A stretch of 64,000 bases of DNA from Aurantiochytrium sp. KH105 (GCA_003116975.1 BGKB01000148.1:108558-172557), one strand, 5' to 3'; numbered from the stretch's first letter, positions 29,837-40,492 are shown. Translations and numbers: made by a program. The notes: generated from the sequence alone by a model not told the origin.

Positions 29837-31324
29837 ATGGCGGAACAGGTGGAAAGCGACCCTATCTGTCAGGCCGCTTGGGAGGCGGGGGCTGCGCGAC
29901 TGGCGCCAGACTACATTGACGTCTCGCGTATTTTTTCAGTCGCACTTTTGGCAGTCATTTTGTTCTTCTACGTGACCACTAGCCTATGGTGGTTTTCCTG
30001 CCGTCGAAAGCTTTTTATTCAGAAGCGCTCGACACTCTTTATGTTGCTGGGCGGTTTTGGCGGCATGTTCTTGTCCTTTTCGCTGTTGTATCGTATCTAC
30101 GTCGGCCCGGGAAACTACCCATGCGACATCCACGTTTGGCGATTTCTTGGGCTTCCTCTTATTGCCGGCCCAATTCTCACGCGCACTGCGTTATTCTACG
30201 CTCGAACGCGCTTCAATCAGCTCATGGTAGACCTCGATGAGTCGCAGGCCACTGTGTTAGAACAGTATCGCAACTTGTCGAGCCCAAACGTCCTTCGCGT
30301 ATTTCTCGGATGGGTTGGCGACATCTGTTCACTGCGACGCCGCCGCGTGTCGATGGGAGACGGAGATCGCAGCAGTATCGGACGGCGCGAGGACCGCGTC
30401 CTTTTACTCTTTTTTTTCACCACCAATGCATATGGTGTACTCATTTGGATTGGGACTCTTATTGTCGCTTTTGTGTACATTGCAGTGTTGCATGTGATCA
30501 ACGAGTCGCCCCTTGGTAGGGGCTGTCTTGGTTGTGGGTCGAGCAGCTTCGAAACTGTCTACCTCGGAGTCGTGCTGCTAAGTATGGCAGGTCTTGGGGC
30601 TTTTCTCCTTTGGCGCATCCGTTTCGAGGAGGACCCGCTCGGGATCGTTGCAGAGCTTCGCCTCGCGCTATGGTGCTTTGTGCCTTTTGTGTTCTTGAGT
30701 CTCCTGACTGCCATTGATCCAGGAGACCTCGCGCGAGAGGGCATTTTCAGTTGGAGCGAGATGATGCCTCTCAACATTGCCGCTGTTCACTTTGTGCAAT
30801 GCCCCCTTCAGCTTCTACGCTGCAGACAAAAGTCCTCTGCGGCCCTGTGCAAGATCGACTCTGCAACACAGAGTGCAGACAATCATTCTGCGCCGCAAAC
30901 GCTCGAGGAGGTGCTTGCAGTCCCGTCTGGAAGACATACCTTTATGCGATTTCTCGCCAAAGAGTGGTCGGTCGAAAACTTGTACTTTCACGACGCCGTG
31001 CTCCGCTTCCGCAATTTGCATCGATCTCGCGACCAGGCTCTCAAGATCTATCGCACTTTTGTCGCAGACGGGGCCATTTTCCAAGTCAACATCTCGTCAG
31101 CCTCGCGTTCCGCCATTCACCAAGCGCTCGAAACCAATGTCGGATCTGAGCCTTCTGAAGACCTCTTTGATGAGGCGGACGGCGAAGTTTTCCTGCTCAT
31201 GCGCACGGACTCGTTCGAGCGCTTCATCCGCTCAGCTATTTTCCACAATTGGGTGGAGGAATTTGGGCTGAGGGCCCCAGCTCCGGGCCTAGCGCCTACT
31301 GCCAACGTAGCCGAGTCGGCATAG
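29837..31324 (+). CDS. Seven-transmembrane protein with C-terminal RGS domain (GPCR-RGS type)
   Basis: 495 aa from the ATG at 29837 (MAEQVESDPICQAAWEAGAA). Seven hydrophobic helices are visible: IFSVALLAVILFFYVTTSLW, LFMLLGGFGGMFLSFSLLYR, WRFLGLPLIAGPILTRTALF, LLFFFTTNAYGVLIWIGTLI, TVYLGVVLLSMAGLGAFLLW, LRLALWCFVPFVFLSLLTAI and MMPLNIAAVHFVQCPLQLLR. The RGS box then runs from ~360: TLEEVLAVPSGRHTFMRFLA, WSVENLYFHDAVLRFR, YRTFVADGAIFQVNIS, LFDEADGEVFLLMRTDSFER. RGS domains speed GTP hydrolysis by G-alpha subunits, so receptor and G-protein brake are joined in one chain. The layout matches plant AtRGS1 and GPCR-RGS proteins of oomycetes and amoebae. The ligand is unknown. Confidence 0.87.
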   Translation: MAEQVESDPICQAAWEAGAARLAPDYIDVSRIFSVALLAVILFFYVTTSLWWFSCRRKLFIQKRSTLFMLLGGFGGMFLSFSLLYRIYVGPGNYPCDIHVWRFLGLPLIAGPILTRTALFYARTRFNQLMVDLDESQATVLEQYRNLSSPNVLRVFLGWVGDICSLRRRRVSMGDGDRSSIGRREDRVLLLFFFTTNAYGVLIWIGTLIVAFVYIAVLHVINESPLGRGCLGCGSSSFETVYLGVVLLSMAGLGAFLLWRIRFEEDPLGIVAELRLALWCFVPFVFLSLLTAIDPGDLAREGIFSWSEMMPLNIAAVHFVQCPLQLLRCRQKSSAALCKIDSATQSADNHSAPQTLEEVLAVPSGRHTFMRFLAKEWSVENLYFHDAVLRFRNLHRSRDQALKIYRTFVADGAIFQVNISSASRSAIHQALETNVGSEPSEDLFDEADGEVFLLMRTDSFERFIRSAIFHNWVEEFGLRAPAPGLAPTANVAESA

Positions 31325-31778
31325 TATAAATAAAGGTAAAAAAAACATCAACGGCGGCGAGATGCGGTCTCGACTGCACTACCTGTGTGTGCGTGTATGT
31401 AAGAATACTCCAATGAACGTTGAACGAATCTCTGTCGCGTCACCATCCCCCTCCTCCTCTTCTCCTTCTCCTCCATGACAGCGGCGAGAAGGGCGGCCCT
31501 GCGAAAGGACATCGCCGTGTCTGTCTGTTGGTGGAGTGTCTGTCTGGCTGCGTGCCACACCATCTGCTGCTGGCCGCGTCACCCTTGGTCCCTCTCACAC
31601 GTTGCTCAGCCAGCCTTTGGCACTGCCACTACCAGCCAGCCACATGGCGGGCGTGGGTCACTGAGTGTGAGATGACCAAGCTCTGGTGGCAGCTGGGTGG
31701 CTGGGACCCAACATTGTCCCAAGGAAGAGTCTGTCTTTCAGTCCCGTAACGGCCAACCAGGTCCGTGGGCCTCGAGCC
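31325..31778. other. Intergenic, 5' flank of kinase gene
   Basis: 454 bp between two plus-strand genes. An AT-rich segment (31321-31350, tataaataaaggtaaaaaaaac) directly follows the 7TM-RGS stop and is probably its 3' end. The remainder is CT-rich. An in-frame open stretch from 31686 precedes the kinase ATG and is not counted as coding. Confidence 0.4.
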
Positions 31779-32788
31779 ATGGACGAGGCCATGGCGAGGT
31801 GGCGCGCCGCCGCAGCGCGCGCTGCCGTGGAGCGGACGCTGGCAGCGCCCGCGGCGCCTGTGGCCACGCAGCTCGCGGAGTCGTGCGGAGGCGGAAGCTC
31901 GACGCCGGGGGCGGGACCTGCCCAGAGCACCAAGAACTGCTGCAAGACCCCAGGACTGCCCCAGGCAGCAACAAGCAAGGCCGGCAAGATGCCCATGTAC
32001 GAGCCGACGAACGTCAGTCTGGCCGTGGCGCAGAGGAGCGCATCTGGCCACGAAGCTCGCACGGAGATTGTCCTTCCTCGTATCGACAGCAGGATCGAGC
32101 TCGAGGATGAGCCGCGGCGAGAAGAAGAGTTGCCAAAGAGTATTCAGGCCCCGGGACCCCTACTACAGGCCCAGGCCCCAGCTCGCCAAATACGTGGAAG
32201 ACCTCGTCCACCAGGCCGCCGAACCACGGCTGAGAATCAAAATCTCAAGGTAGAGGTTGCGCCTCGCTCGATAGACGCCGACTCTATCCCGTCGTCCAGC
32301 AGTGTTGCCGTCGACGGCAACTCCGGGGGTGAAAATGGAGCAAGTCGAAACAACAATAACACCACTGGACGACCTTTGTCTCAAACACCTACAACAGCTA
32401 CACCGCGGCGAGTCGGTCTGGTGTCGCGACCTTCCACAGACTCACCGTCCAAAGGAACCTTTATCGCGCAGAGCGGAGCGCCCGTACGGGCCGTTGTTGA
32501 TTCGGGGAGAAATAGCCAGCGTCCAACGAGCTCTCGCCGCACAAAACCTCTCAGTAGTCACCGTCCATCTCATCTCGACGGTGTGGCGAGTATGCTACCA
32601 TGGAACAATCCTCGTATGGTGAAGAAGCGCATCCCTATCGTGTCTGAGGCACCCTTTCGCTTTCGAAAGAAAAAGGTCAGCGTGCGCGACCTTGCAAAAG
32701 CGCATCAGCGCGAGCGCCGCCACGGACCTTCCAAGCGCAGAGTTCAGGCTGGACAGTCAAGTGACACCTTGCGACGACAACAGCAATC

Positions 32789-32821
<33 letters not shown>

Positions 32822-35078
32822 ATTACTACAAAGTGACCCTCGAGCGGAAGAAAGTGCGGAGATTCAGCAGCAGAATGCGGAGAGCGGTAGGCCGACAAGC
32901 AAAGCGAGCAAGTCCCGTCCACCTGTGCTTAATTTGAGTGAGCTCATGCTGGACAAGAACAAACAAGAGCAGAACGTCAAAGTATCTTCAGGAAAAGAAT
33001 CCTTACCAAACTTGGCACCCCTCGAAGGCGCCCATGTGGTATCAGGCGACGACGCAAGCAAGCAGGAGCAGGAAGCAAGCATTGCGTACTCGTTTAAGGT
33101 GACTGAAACGGGAAGCTTGAACATACAAGGCTTTGAAATTCAGGAATCGGGCATTACGCGTGCGCCAAGCGGAGTTCTGCCTTCCCTCAGTACCCGTGAT
33201 GGTCTTATTCGGCTTTCCATTCTTGGACGCGGCGCCAGCGGCGTCGTGTACGAAATGCTTCACGAACCTACCTTTAGCTTGGTGGCAGTCAAGAGCATTC
33301 CCTGTTTTGAACAGGGCAAGCGAAAGCAAATGATAAAGGAGCTCAAGGCTCTTTATGCAAATTTGGTGCCGATTCGGACGCCAGGATCGGCCACAACACG
33401 CAATGCGTCGCGTCCTGTCTCAGCAGGTGCGCAGCCACGGGACCGCGGCGAATCGATGCCTGAAGCCGACACCGTTGCTCCAGCAATCGAACAGGGACCC
33501 GCATGTCCATATATTGTCGCTTTTCACGACGCCTTTGTCAATCCTCAAGAGGGCAGCGTGAACATTGTCATGGAATACATGGACGGAGGCAGCCTGCAAG
33601 ATGTCGTCAGCGCGGGAGGCTGCGACAGCGAGGACGTGCTATCAGTGGTGACTGAAAATGTGGCGCGAGGTCTCTTGTTCTTGCACAATCGACGCCAGAT
33701 TCATCGTGACATCAAGCCGAGCAATCTCTTACTCAACGGCAAGGGCGAGGTGAAAATTAGCGACTTTGGCATCGTGCGCGACGTGAGTGAAGACCAAACG
33801 AACGTAAACACCTTTGTTGGGACAATGGTGTACATGTCGCCCGAGCGAATCAATGGGGAGCCGTACTCGTTCGCAAGTGACGTCTGGTCTCTTGGTCTTA
33901 CGCTCATGACTTGCGCGCTTGGAGCTTTTCCTTTTCGAGAGGGCGGTAGCTACTGGGACATGCTCCATAGCATCAACAACGACCCAATTCCCCAGCTTCC
34001 TGCTGATCAATTCTCTCCGGCCTTTGCAGATCTTGTCAATCAATGTTTACAAAAGGATCCGGCAAAGCGCCCGACAGCGGCGGAAATCTTGCGTCACCCC
34101 TTTGTGGCCGAACGCCTCTCGAACAATCAGCCGAGTCCGCAGACCGAACAAGCGCCAAGCACGGCGCGGGGCGAAAACGTACAGCACTCAAGTTGCAGTG
34201 CAAAGGATGCCGTCGCAGTAAATTCTGCGACCGGAAATGCTTGCAAGTCATCACCCCGGTCCACCTCAACGTATTCGCCACGACCAGAATCAAGTCCAGC
34301 GAGACCGGGGTCCGCACGCACACCAAGTACTGCTACTCAGGAAAGTCACATCAGTGTTGAGAGCAAGGAAAAGCTCGAGGAAATTTGCTCTAAACTTGTC
34401 GAGTACCAGCTCGGCAAAGTGCTGGAAGCAAATCAGCGACGTAGCAAAGCCCGCGAAGCTCTCATGGCTTCTCACGGCGCTTCATACCAGAGCGGCCAGG
34501 AGAGTGACGGCGCTGATCCTGTCCCGAATACGAGTGTCCAAGGCAATCATGCTTTGGTGCCAAGTGCAGTCCTTCCCGCTGCCTTTTGCGAAAACTCAGC
34601 TTCTGGAGGTGGAAGCGGACATCCTGTGCTTGCGCATCATAGCGGATCGAGTGCAGCTCTTCTCGAAGAGGAAGATAATGCAAATGGAAATTGGCCTGCT
34701 GCTGCTGCTGCGGCTGCTGCTGCTGGATCAGCGATCAATGCAGCGCGTCGCCGCAAGCGAGCACCGCCTCGGAGGCGGGCCGAATCGACGCCTTCGCTCG
34801 CGGAGATGGGAAAGTGCTCTTGCAGTTTCAAGGGGAACAAGTGCTCATTCTGCATGACGACGACACTTGGCCCGCATTCGCAGCCCCAGCAGGCTCCATC
34901 GGGGGTTGATGCCATTGGCAATGTCGTTCCTTTCAACCTCCGCAAGTACGCCAAGGATGAGTGTGCTCGTATCGCCAACCAGATCGGCGTCGATGCCGTC
35001 ACAGTCCGCCAGCGGGTCAATGCGCACGTTGCGCGCGCAAATGAATTTCTCCGCCGCTCACGTTTATATGCGAGTTGA
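31779..35078 (+). CDS. MAPKK-like (STE7-type) protein kinase with long N- and C-terminal extensions
   Basis: 1099 aa from the ATG at 31779 (MDEAMARWRAAAARAAVERT). Residues 1-480 are disordered, with a poly-Gln run (32790-32819). The kinase domain starts near 475: G-loop LGRGASGVVYEM (~481), AVKSI, HRDIKPSNLLLN (HRD ~642), DFG (~662) and FVGTMVYMSPER. The activation loop contains TNVNT just before FVGT, matching the S/T-x3-S/T phospho-site pattern of MAP kinase kinases. An insert of ~45 residues lies between helix C and CPYIVAFHDAF. The C-terminal ~330 residues include poly-Ala and a short Cys motif (CSCSFKGNKCSFC). It should phosphorylate a MAP kinase. Kinase activity is well supported; the MAPKK label is a strong inference from the loop. 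Confidence 0.87.
32790..32819. repeat. (CAG)n poly-glutamine tract
   Basis: About ten tandem CAG codons within the kinase N-terminal extension. Confidence 0.9.
34695..34724. repeat. (GCT/CTG)n poly-alanine tract
   Basis: Tandem gct codons (poly-Ala) in the kinase C-terminal extension. Confidence 0.85.
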
Positions 35079-35354
35079 GCTTTGGTATAGAAAAAAGGGG
35101 GGCGGGGGCGGGCGCATGATGAGTGTCCACGGCCAGAGGAAGAATGAGAACTTTCGAATGTAGAACATTCTGCAATAGCCTTGGCACTCTTGAGCAACGT
35201 TGAGGCTTACCGTCATTTAGTGTACGATAGTATGAAACCATGCACATCCTTTGTGTCAACTTTTCAAATCCTGGCTGTCCTTGAATATCTAGAATGAAAA
35301 AGCAGCAATTTCCTTCGTTCAATTTTAGGTAATCTTATTTTCAACGACGTGCAG

Positions 35355-36533
35355 TCAAGCGGCGTGCTTGTTGAACATGGAAATTCCTATTGCGACCATG
35401 CCGAGGGCAGCAAGATGCCAAATTGAAAAGGGGGCATCGTAAACGGCTACATCGAGCATGAGCGTGAGTCCTGGCTGTACGCAAGCAGCGAGAGCAACAA
35501 CTGAGCTTGGCACGCTGGCATTTGCAAAGGCAATGCAAAGTGTGTTGATGAGCGTGAGAGCGAGCGCATTGTACAAAAGCGCCCCGAAAAAGGCATTGGA
35601 CGCTTTGCAGGCCTCGAGAAGCTGGACAATGCTTGCAAACACGCCATCACCAATGAACATGAGATGGAAAAAGCAGCAGAGCATTCCGCTTGCAGACACC
35701 CAGCACGCAAAGGGAAAGAGCTGGTATTGCGTGACGACTGGTTTTTGCATGATGATGCTTGCGCCCAGCGCGGCTGCCTCGAGAGCAAGGGAAACGATGG
35801 CGATCATGAACATGTCGTCGCCCTCATTGGCACTGGCGCCTTGGACCTGCGCATCCGTCACGGGCTCAGGCTCGACACCATCAAATTCGACCTCCCCGCC
35901 CGAGACAAGAATCAGCGTCGCGGCGCCGCCACTTGCAAGTACAAGCGAAATGGCCACGCCCAGACGGTCCTTGGCGAGTTTGGGAAGAACCTCCGCTCCT
36001 ACGCTGATTGCCATGACATAGACGAAGAGCGGAATAAATGGACCATCGAAAATAGAGGCAATCGTAGGGGGGACAAACATCAGGCCGAACAGGTAGCACA
36101 TGGGCGAGGCATACTGCGCAAGGACGCCTGCCATGAAGATGCGCGCGCGATGTTCTGGACGAGGAATGAGGCTTTCCGCACCATGTTTCCAGAGACTCAG
36201 CATGGCGAGTGCCGTTGCCGCCAGACAGTGCCTCCCAAACAGAAAGACGGATACTGGCACGCCCACCTCTCCTTGCAGCGACTTCGAGCCGATGGCTGCC
36301 CAGAACGCCATGAGCGACTGATACAAAGCCAGAGCCCCATAAGCTAGCTTCACCGTGCGCTTCTGCAGCGTGTAGGCCTTGTCGGCGGACTTGGTCTTGG
36401 ACCCCTTCCGCAAGGGCTCGTCATCGTCGCCGTCGTCGTCATTGTTGTCGACGACATCGTAGGGCCTCTCGCTATCGAAAGCCTTCGACCTCGGCGAGAG
36501 GCCCTTTTCCAGCTCCAGCTTGTCCATTTCCAT
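35355..36533 (-). CDS. EamA/DMT-superfamily transporter
   Basis: 392 aa from the ATG at 36533 (MEMDKLELEKGLSPRSKAFD); the frame upstream starts at TTG. After a charged cytosolic N-terminus (~60 aa, acidic NNDDDGDDDEP) there are about ten hydrophobic helices in two halves, split by an acidic loop (EVEFDGVEPEPVT). The C-terminal half has the EamA-like ending ANASVPSSVVALAACVQPGL followed by a last helix WHLAALGMVAIGISMF. Members of this superfamily move nucleotide sugars, triose phosphates, amines or other small metabolites. The substrate here cannot be told. It is divergent from the LRR gene and convergent with the kinase gene. Confidence 0.82.
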   Translation of the reverse strand: MEMDKLELEKGLSPRSKAFDSERPYDVVDNNDDDGDDDEPLRKGSKTKSADKAYTLQKRTVKLAYGALALYQSLMAFWAAIGSKSLQGEVGVPVSVFLFGRHCLAATALAMLSLWKHGAESLIPRPEHRARIFMAGVLAQYASPMCYLFGLMFVPPTIASIFDGPFIPLFVYVMAISVGAEVLPKLAKDRLGVAISLVLASGGAATLILVSGGEVEFDGVEPEPVTDAQVQGASANEGDDMFMIAIVSLALEAAALGASIIMQKPVVTQYQLFPFACWVSASGMLCCFFHLMFIGDGVFASIVQLLEACKASNAFFGALLYNALALTLINTLCIAFANASVPSSVVALAACVQPGLTLMLDVAVYDAPFSIWHLAALGMVAIGISMFNKHAA

Positions 36534-36935
36534 CTCCCGCGCGCCACGTCCGCCCAAGCAAGCGTCTTCCTCGCGTCGTGCGAGGGTTGCCTGGGTCGTG
36601 GGGGCGCCTCGGATTCCTGGCTCCGCGCTCTCCCCTTTGAGGATCTGTGGAAAGCCGATTTGGCGAGGTGGCCGGTAGTAGTAGTACCAAAACTTTTAAA
36701 GGATAAACGAACACTTGGGTCTATTTTGACCGCGACCCGCGAGTTTGGGTCGTTTTCGGTGTTTCGATGCCTCTGACATGTGAAGGTCTGAAAAGTGGGT
36801 TGCGCCAAACCCGTCGACAAAGCGAGCGCCGAGTCCGAGTCAACGAACGAACCAGCAAACGAACAAACACGAACGAACGAGGGCGTCGAGGAGCCAAGCC
36901 GCGAGGCACGTCGTCGGTGGCCAGCCTTGCGCACG
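36534..36935. other. Divergent promoter of transporter and LRR genes
   Basis: 402 bp. The right half has cgaacgaacaa-type repeats (36840-36890). In-frame open codons upstream of the LRR ATG are considered UTR. Nothing else seen. Confidence 0.4.
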
Positions 36936-37550
36936 ATGACGGAGGAGGCGCTGCCGCGCGTGGTGACGACGCGCGCGGACGGGAAGCGGAGCTGGTCGCT
37001 GAGCTTTAAGTCGCTCGATGACGAGAGCTGCAGCGAAAAAGTGGTCCCCGCGCTCGCCGAGGTCTCGTGCGAAATTCTCGACCTGAGCTGCAACGGAATT
37101 GGACCCGACGGCACGCGAGCGCTCTGCGAGGTGCTCGCCGCACAGGACCAGGTGCAGGAGATTGATCTCTCAGCAAACGCGGTCCACAACGGCGGCGCCG
37201 AAGCGTTGGCGCAGCTTTTGACCTCAAATACGAGAATCTCGCGCATTGACATTCACGCAAGCCAAGTCGGAGACGCAGGCGCCAAGGCGCTGGCCGAAGT
37301 GCTCATGGTTAATACGACTCTTCGTGACCTCGACTTGTCAGCCAATTATATTACCGATGAGGGCGCGCTTGCACTTGCCAAGATGCTCGAGGTCAATACC
37401 GGTCTCGAGGCTATCTCATTACGTTCCAATGACTTTGAAGAGACTGGCAAGCGCGCACTTCTTGCTGCTCTAGAAAAGAATCCTCGCATCAAGTCACTCG
37501 ATGGGGCCGATCGTATGCGTGACCTTGAATCTATTTGCGTGTGTATGTAA
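36936..37550 (+). CDS. Leucine-rich repeat protein, ribonuclease-inhibitor type
   Basis: 204 aa from the ATG at 36936 (MTEEALPRVVTTRADGKRSW). Four to five 28-residue RI-type LRRs fill residues ~45-190: ILDLSCNGIGPDGTRALCEV, QEIDLSANAVHNGGAEALAQ, SRIDIHASQVGDAGAKALAE, RDLDLSANYITDEGALALAK and EAISLRSNDFEETGKRALLA. This is the common short LRR_RI module found in NLR, RanGAP and many protist proteins. No catalytic or targeting motif is visible, so it is probably a small binding protein. Partner unknown. Confidence 0.83.
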   Translation: MTEEALPRVVTTRADGKRSWSLSFKSLDDESCSEKVVPALAEVSCEILDLSCNGIGPDGTRALCEVLAAQDQVQEIDLSANAVHNGGAEALAQLLTSNTRISRIDIHASQVGDAGAKALAEVLMVNTTLRDLDLSANYITDEGALALAKMLEVNTGLEAISLRSNDFEETGKRALLAALEKNPRIKSLDGADRMRDLESICVCM

Positions 37551-37888
37551 GGCCTGAACTAACTAGATTTGATCTTCGTGTGAGTCATCGCGCCAAGATG
37601 ACAAATTTGGGTCTCCACGACAGCATATGTCCATCTTGTTCACGTCACTTTTACTTTTACGGGGTTGTACGCATATCTTTTTTATCAGCTTTTGCCGACG
37701 GCTTTTGCCGACGGCTTTTGCCCGGACAAAGAGAAGAGAAGAGAAGGTTCATTGCAAAACTTGTTGTATCTCCTCTTCGAGACACTTGTCTTTGGGGTGG
37801 AGGGGGGATGCTGTCGACAATGATCTCATGGCAAAGAGAGAAAGGTACAGAAAAGAAACAATTTTTTATATGCAATCTCCTGCTGTAT
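37551..37888. other. Convergent 3' flanks with a 13-bp tandem repeat
   Basis: 338 bp between convergent genes. The unit cttttgccgacgg occurs two and a half times in tandem at 37689-37720. Otherwise AT/T-rich 3' sequence. Confidence 0.5.
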
Positions 37889-40492
37889 TTACTCTTCATG
37901 ACACTCGTCCTGACCGTCATCGCGCGATGACATCAACGCTACATGCAGACCTCGTAGGTCCCCCTCGTCCACGTCGTCGCTAATGCAGCTGCCGCTACTA
38001 CGACGCACTCTTTCGTTGTCGAGCTCGTATGGGTCGTGATCGTCGAGGAATGGACGAAGCGGTGCAGCTTCTGAGGATGCCATATGAAAGTACAAAGCTA
38101 CGAAAACAACAATCGTCTGCACTGAAAGATACAAGGATTTGACGAGGGAAAACAGCTTGGATGGTACGACATGAACATGAAAGGCATAGCGTACAACGGC
38201 TAGAGCCAAAATAGCGGGCACACCAAAAAGACACCACATCCACACGCCCGCGGCGAGGGCCGCTGGAAGAATGCGGTCATATCGACGTGCGGGACCAAGG
38301 GAAAAGAGAATTGGATCCTCGCAACACCGCGCCAAAGGTTGATGACGATCAGGATGACGCAGGGCTGGCCAATAAACTGTAGGGAAAAGACCCGATTGCA
38401 CCGCGTACTTGGCTTCGCGCAGCGTGCCGAGACTTGACAGGAAAGCGTTGATGAAAGCGTCTGGAGCGATGGAAATGAGAGCGTAGCGCCCACCAGGCTT
38501 TAAGGGAGCAAAGACGCCGATCTCGGTCATGCCCCGCGTGAAGAACAGCTCAAAGAACATGTTGATGACAAATCCCACGACAAAGGTAACGAGGATACCC
38601 GTACGAAGATGTGGATGACGGAGCGCGCGGGCGCGGTCGATCCATGTGTTGATGTAGTGCTCGGTCGTGTCGCCGGCTTCGAGCATGAGCGCCTGATACA
38701 GACCGCTGCGACGTTTGCGCAGCTCGAGGCGGTTCGAGCGCTCAATGTGTACAAAACCCATCGCGAGACCCACAAGAATCGCGAAAGCGCCGCAGAAAAA
38801 CGCTGCAAAGTGAACAAATTCAACCGCGTCCTTGGCACGGTCACACGTCGCGAACATACTTTGATGCGCTCGTGACATTTTCTCTTGGAATTCGGCCTTG
38901 AAGATGGGCAAAAAGGTCGGTTGCACATGGCCCAACAGGTCGGCATCCGGCAAGGGAGTCACGTGCGCATTAAATTGGAGACGCTGCACGAAGCGAATGG
39001 GAATGCCCGTATAAGCATGTAAAAAGCTGTCCACCATGGCATCGTGCGCAGGGTCAGGATGTGGAAGGCCATCGACGGCCTGACGCAATTTTGGGTCACA
39101 CTGGAAAAAATTTGGCGGCGAGACAAACATTGGAAATCCCTCTGCAAGACGGGAATAGTTGAACAAACCACTTGGACCGTTCATGGCATACGCAATATTG
39201 CGTGGAATCTGGCTCGAGTTTCGAAGCGCGTCTCGCGACAGACGGTACTGCACGGTACCGATGCCGTCGATCTCGGCGCTTTCTCCGCTCTCGAGACTCA
39301 TTTGCGTTTTGAAAACTTTCATCCACACTTGAAGCGGCTTGCCGCGCGCAATATCTTCTGGTAAAAAGTATGCGGCGTCTGATCCGCCAACCTCATTGGC
39401 CCATCGCGCATCCCACAAGGGCTTGCACAGTCTTGCTCCATCTTCTCTGCTCTTTCCACATGCTATTGCATGATCGCTGCCTTCGTACGAGACGAGGTTA
39501 CGCATGAGCTGAGGAATGTACTTGCCCGTATGAAGCGCATATGTCTCTGCATAGGCTTCAATGTCCTCGTTGGTGGTCATGTTTGGCAAAAGGCCAGGAA
39601 AATTCTTCTTCTTGTCCAAAGAAACAACAAAGGACATGGCACCCATGTCTTGGTCAAGTCCTTGCGAGTGCAGCAAATCGAGCGCATTGCGCGAAGAAAA
39701 GAGACGATCGTCCTGGTAACCGAAAATAAGGTCGTCTACCGTGCGATTGACAATCATGCGCTCCGAGCTAGCGCCTCGATAGGCCAACTCCATGGCGCTC
39801 GGTCGCATGATCGCTGGGAGCTTGCGCACAAAGCTATAGTATGCGAAAAGCATCGGAAAGTTGAGCACATTGACATAGGTGTGTTCGGCAGCCGAGACAG
39901 AGAGTTCTGGAACGGCTACATAGGTCTGTTTCGAGCGGTATGCAACAACCTCACCGTCCTGCATCCACGTAAGGTTTTGGTTTTCGACAAGCGTTCGATA
40001 TACGAATGGCCCAATCGTGGTAAGAACGGGCTGCGCCCCGTGCAGAGCAACGTCGCGCGGATTAGCGATGCTGTGCACGTGCACCTTGAGCAAAATGGCG
40101 TCCTCACTTCGTACATTGCTTCTGAAGTCGGCAATGCCGGACGCCGAGGGATTGTCAAGCATGAGTGAATTGCGTATTTCGAGTCTAAGAAGTCGGTCAA
40201 AGACGATGGGCAGCGAGACTGCGAGAAGAAAAAGTGCCAGCGCGCAAACGATTGCAGCACCCGCGCAACACCGAACAGATCCGCACTGCCGTAGCGAGAA
40301 TTTGCGTCGCACCGGTCTCCACTCAACGGGTCCTTCTGGGATTCCGCTCGTCGCACTGGACCCTGACCCGTGGCATGACGGGCATCGCGGCAGTCCTCCT
40401 GCTGCGCTTCCTGCTGTCGTCGACGACGGCGCGTCGGCAAGGCTCACCCGGTCCTCGCTCGCCGGCGGGCTCTGGGTTCCGTCGAGGCCCAT
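37889..40492 (-). CDS. CD36/SCARB/LIMP-2 family protein with extra C-terminal membrane helices
   Basis: 867 aa from the ATG at 40492 (MGLDGTQSPPASEDRVSLAD). A Cys-rich N-tail precedes helix 1 (AAIVCALALFLLAVSLPIVF). The large lumenal/extracellular part has CD36 landmarks: SIANPRDVALHG, TIGPFVYR, NRTVDDLIFGYQD, PEDIARGKPLQVWMKVFKTQ and VDGLPHPDPAHDAMVD followed by TGIPIRFVQRLQFNAHV. The usual closing helix is FFCGAFAILVGLAMGFVHIE. Unlike CD36 (~470-530 aa, two helices), about 260 more residues follow, with at least three further helices (ILVTFVVGFVINMFFELFFT, LAAGVWMWCLFGVPAILALA, YLSVQTIVVFVALYFHM). The family binds lipids, lipoproteins or particles at the surface or lysosome. Several NxS/T sites are present. 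The extension is unusual. Confidence 0.87.
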   Translation of the reverse strand: MGLDGTQSPPASEDRVSLADAPSSTTAGSAAGGLPRCPSCHGSGSSATSGIPEGPVEWRPVRRKFSLRQCGSVRCCAGAAIVCALALFLLAVSLPIVFDRLLRLEIRNSLMLDNPSASGIADFRSNVRSEDAILLKVHVHSIANPRDVALHGAQPVLTTIGPFVYRTLVENQNLTWMQDGEVVAYRSKQTYVAVPELSVSAAEHTYVNVLNFPMLFAYYSFVRKLPAIMRPSAMELAYRGASSERMIVNRTVDDLIFGYQDDRLFSSRNALDLLHSQGLDQDMGAMSFVVSLDKKKNFPGLLPNMTTNEDIEAYAETYALHTGKYIPQLMRNLVSYEGSDHAIACGKSREDGARLCKPLWDARWANEVGGSDAAYFLPEDIARGKPLQVWMKVFKTQMSLESGESAEIDGIGTVQYRLSRDALRNSSQIPRNIAYAMNGPSGLFNYSRLAEGFPMFVSPPNFFQCDPKLRQAVDGLPHPDPAHDAMVDSFLHAYTGIPIRFVQRLQFNAHVTPLPDADLLGHVQPTFLPIFKAEFQEKMSRAHQSMFATCDRAKDAVEFVHFAAFFCGAFAILVGLAMGFVHIERSNRLELRKRRSGLYQALMLEAGDTTEHYINTWIDRARALRHPHLRTGILVTFVVGFVINMFFELFFTRGMTEIGVFAPLKPGGRYALISIAPDAFINAFLSSLGTLREAKYAVQSGLFPTVYWPALRHPDRHQPLARCCEDPILFSLGPARRYDRILPAALAAGVWMWCLFGVPAILALAVVRYAFHVHVVPSKLFSLVKSLYLSVQTIVVFVALYFHMASSEAAPLRPFLDDHDPYELDNERVRRSSGSCISDDVDEGDLRGLHVALMSSRDDGQDECHEE

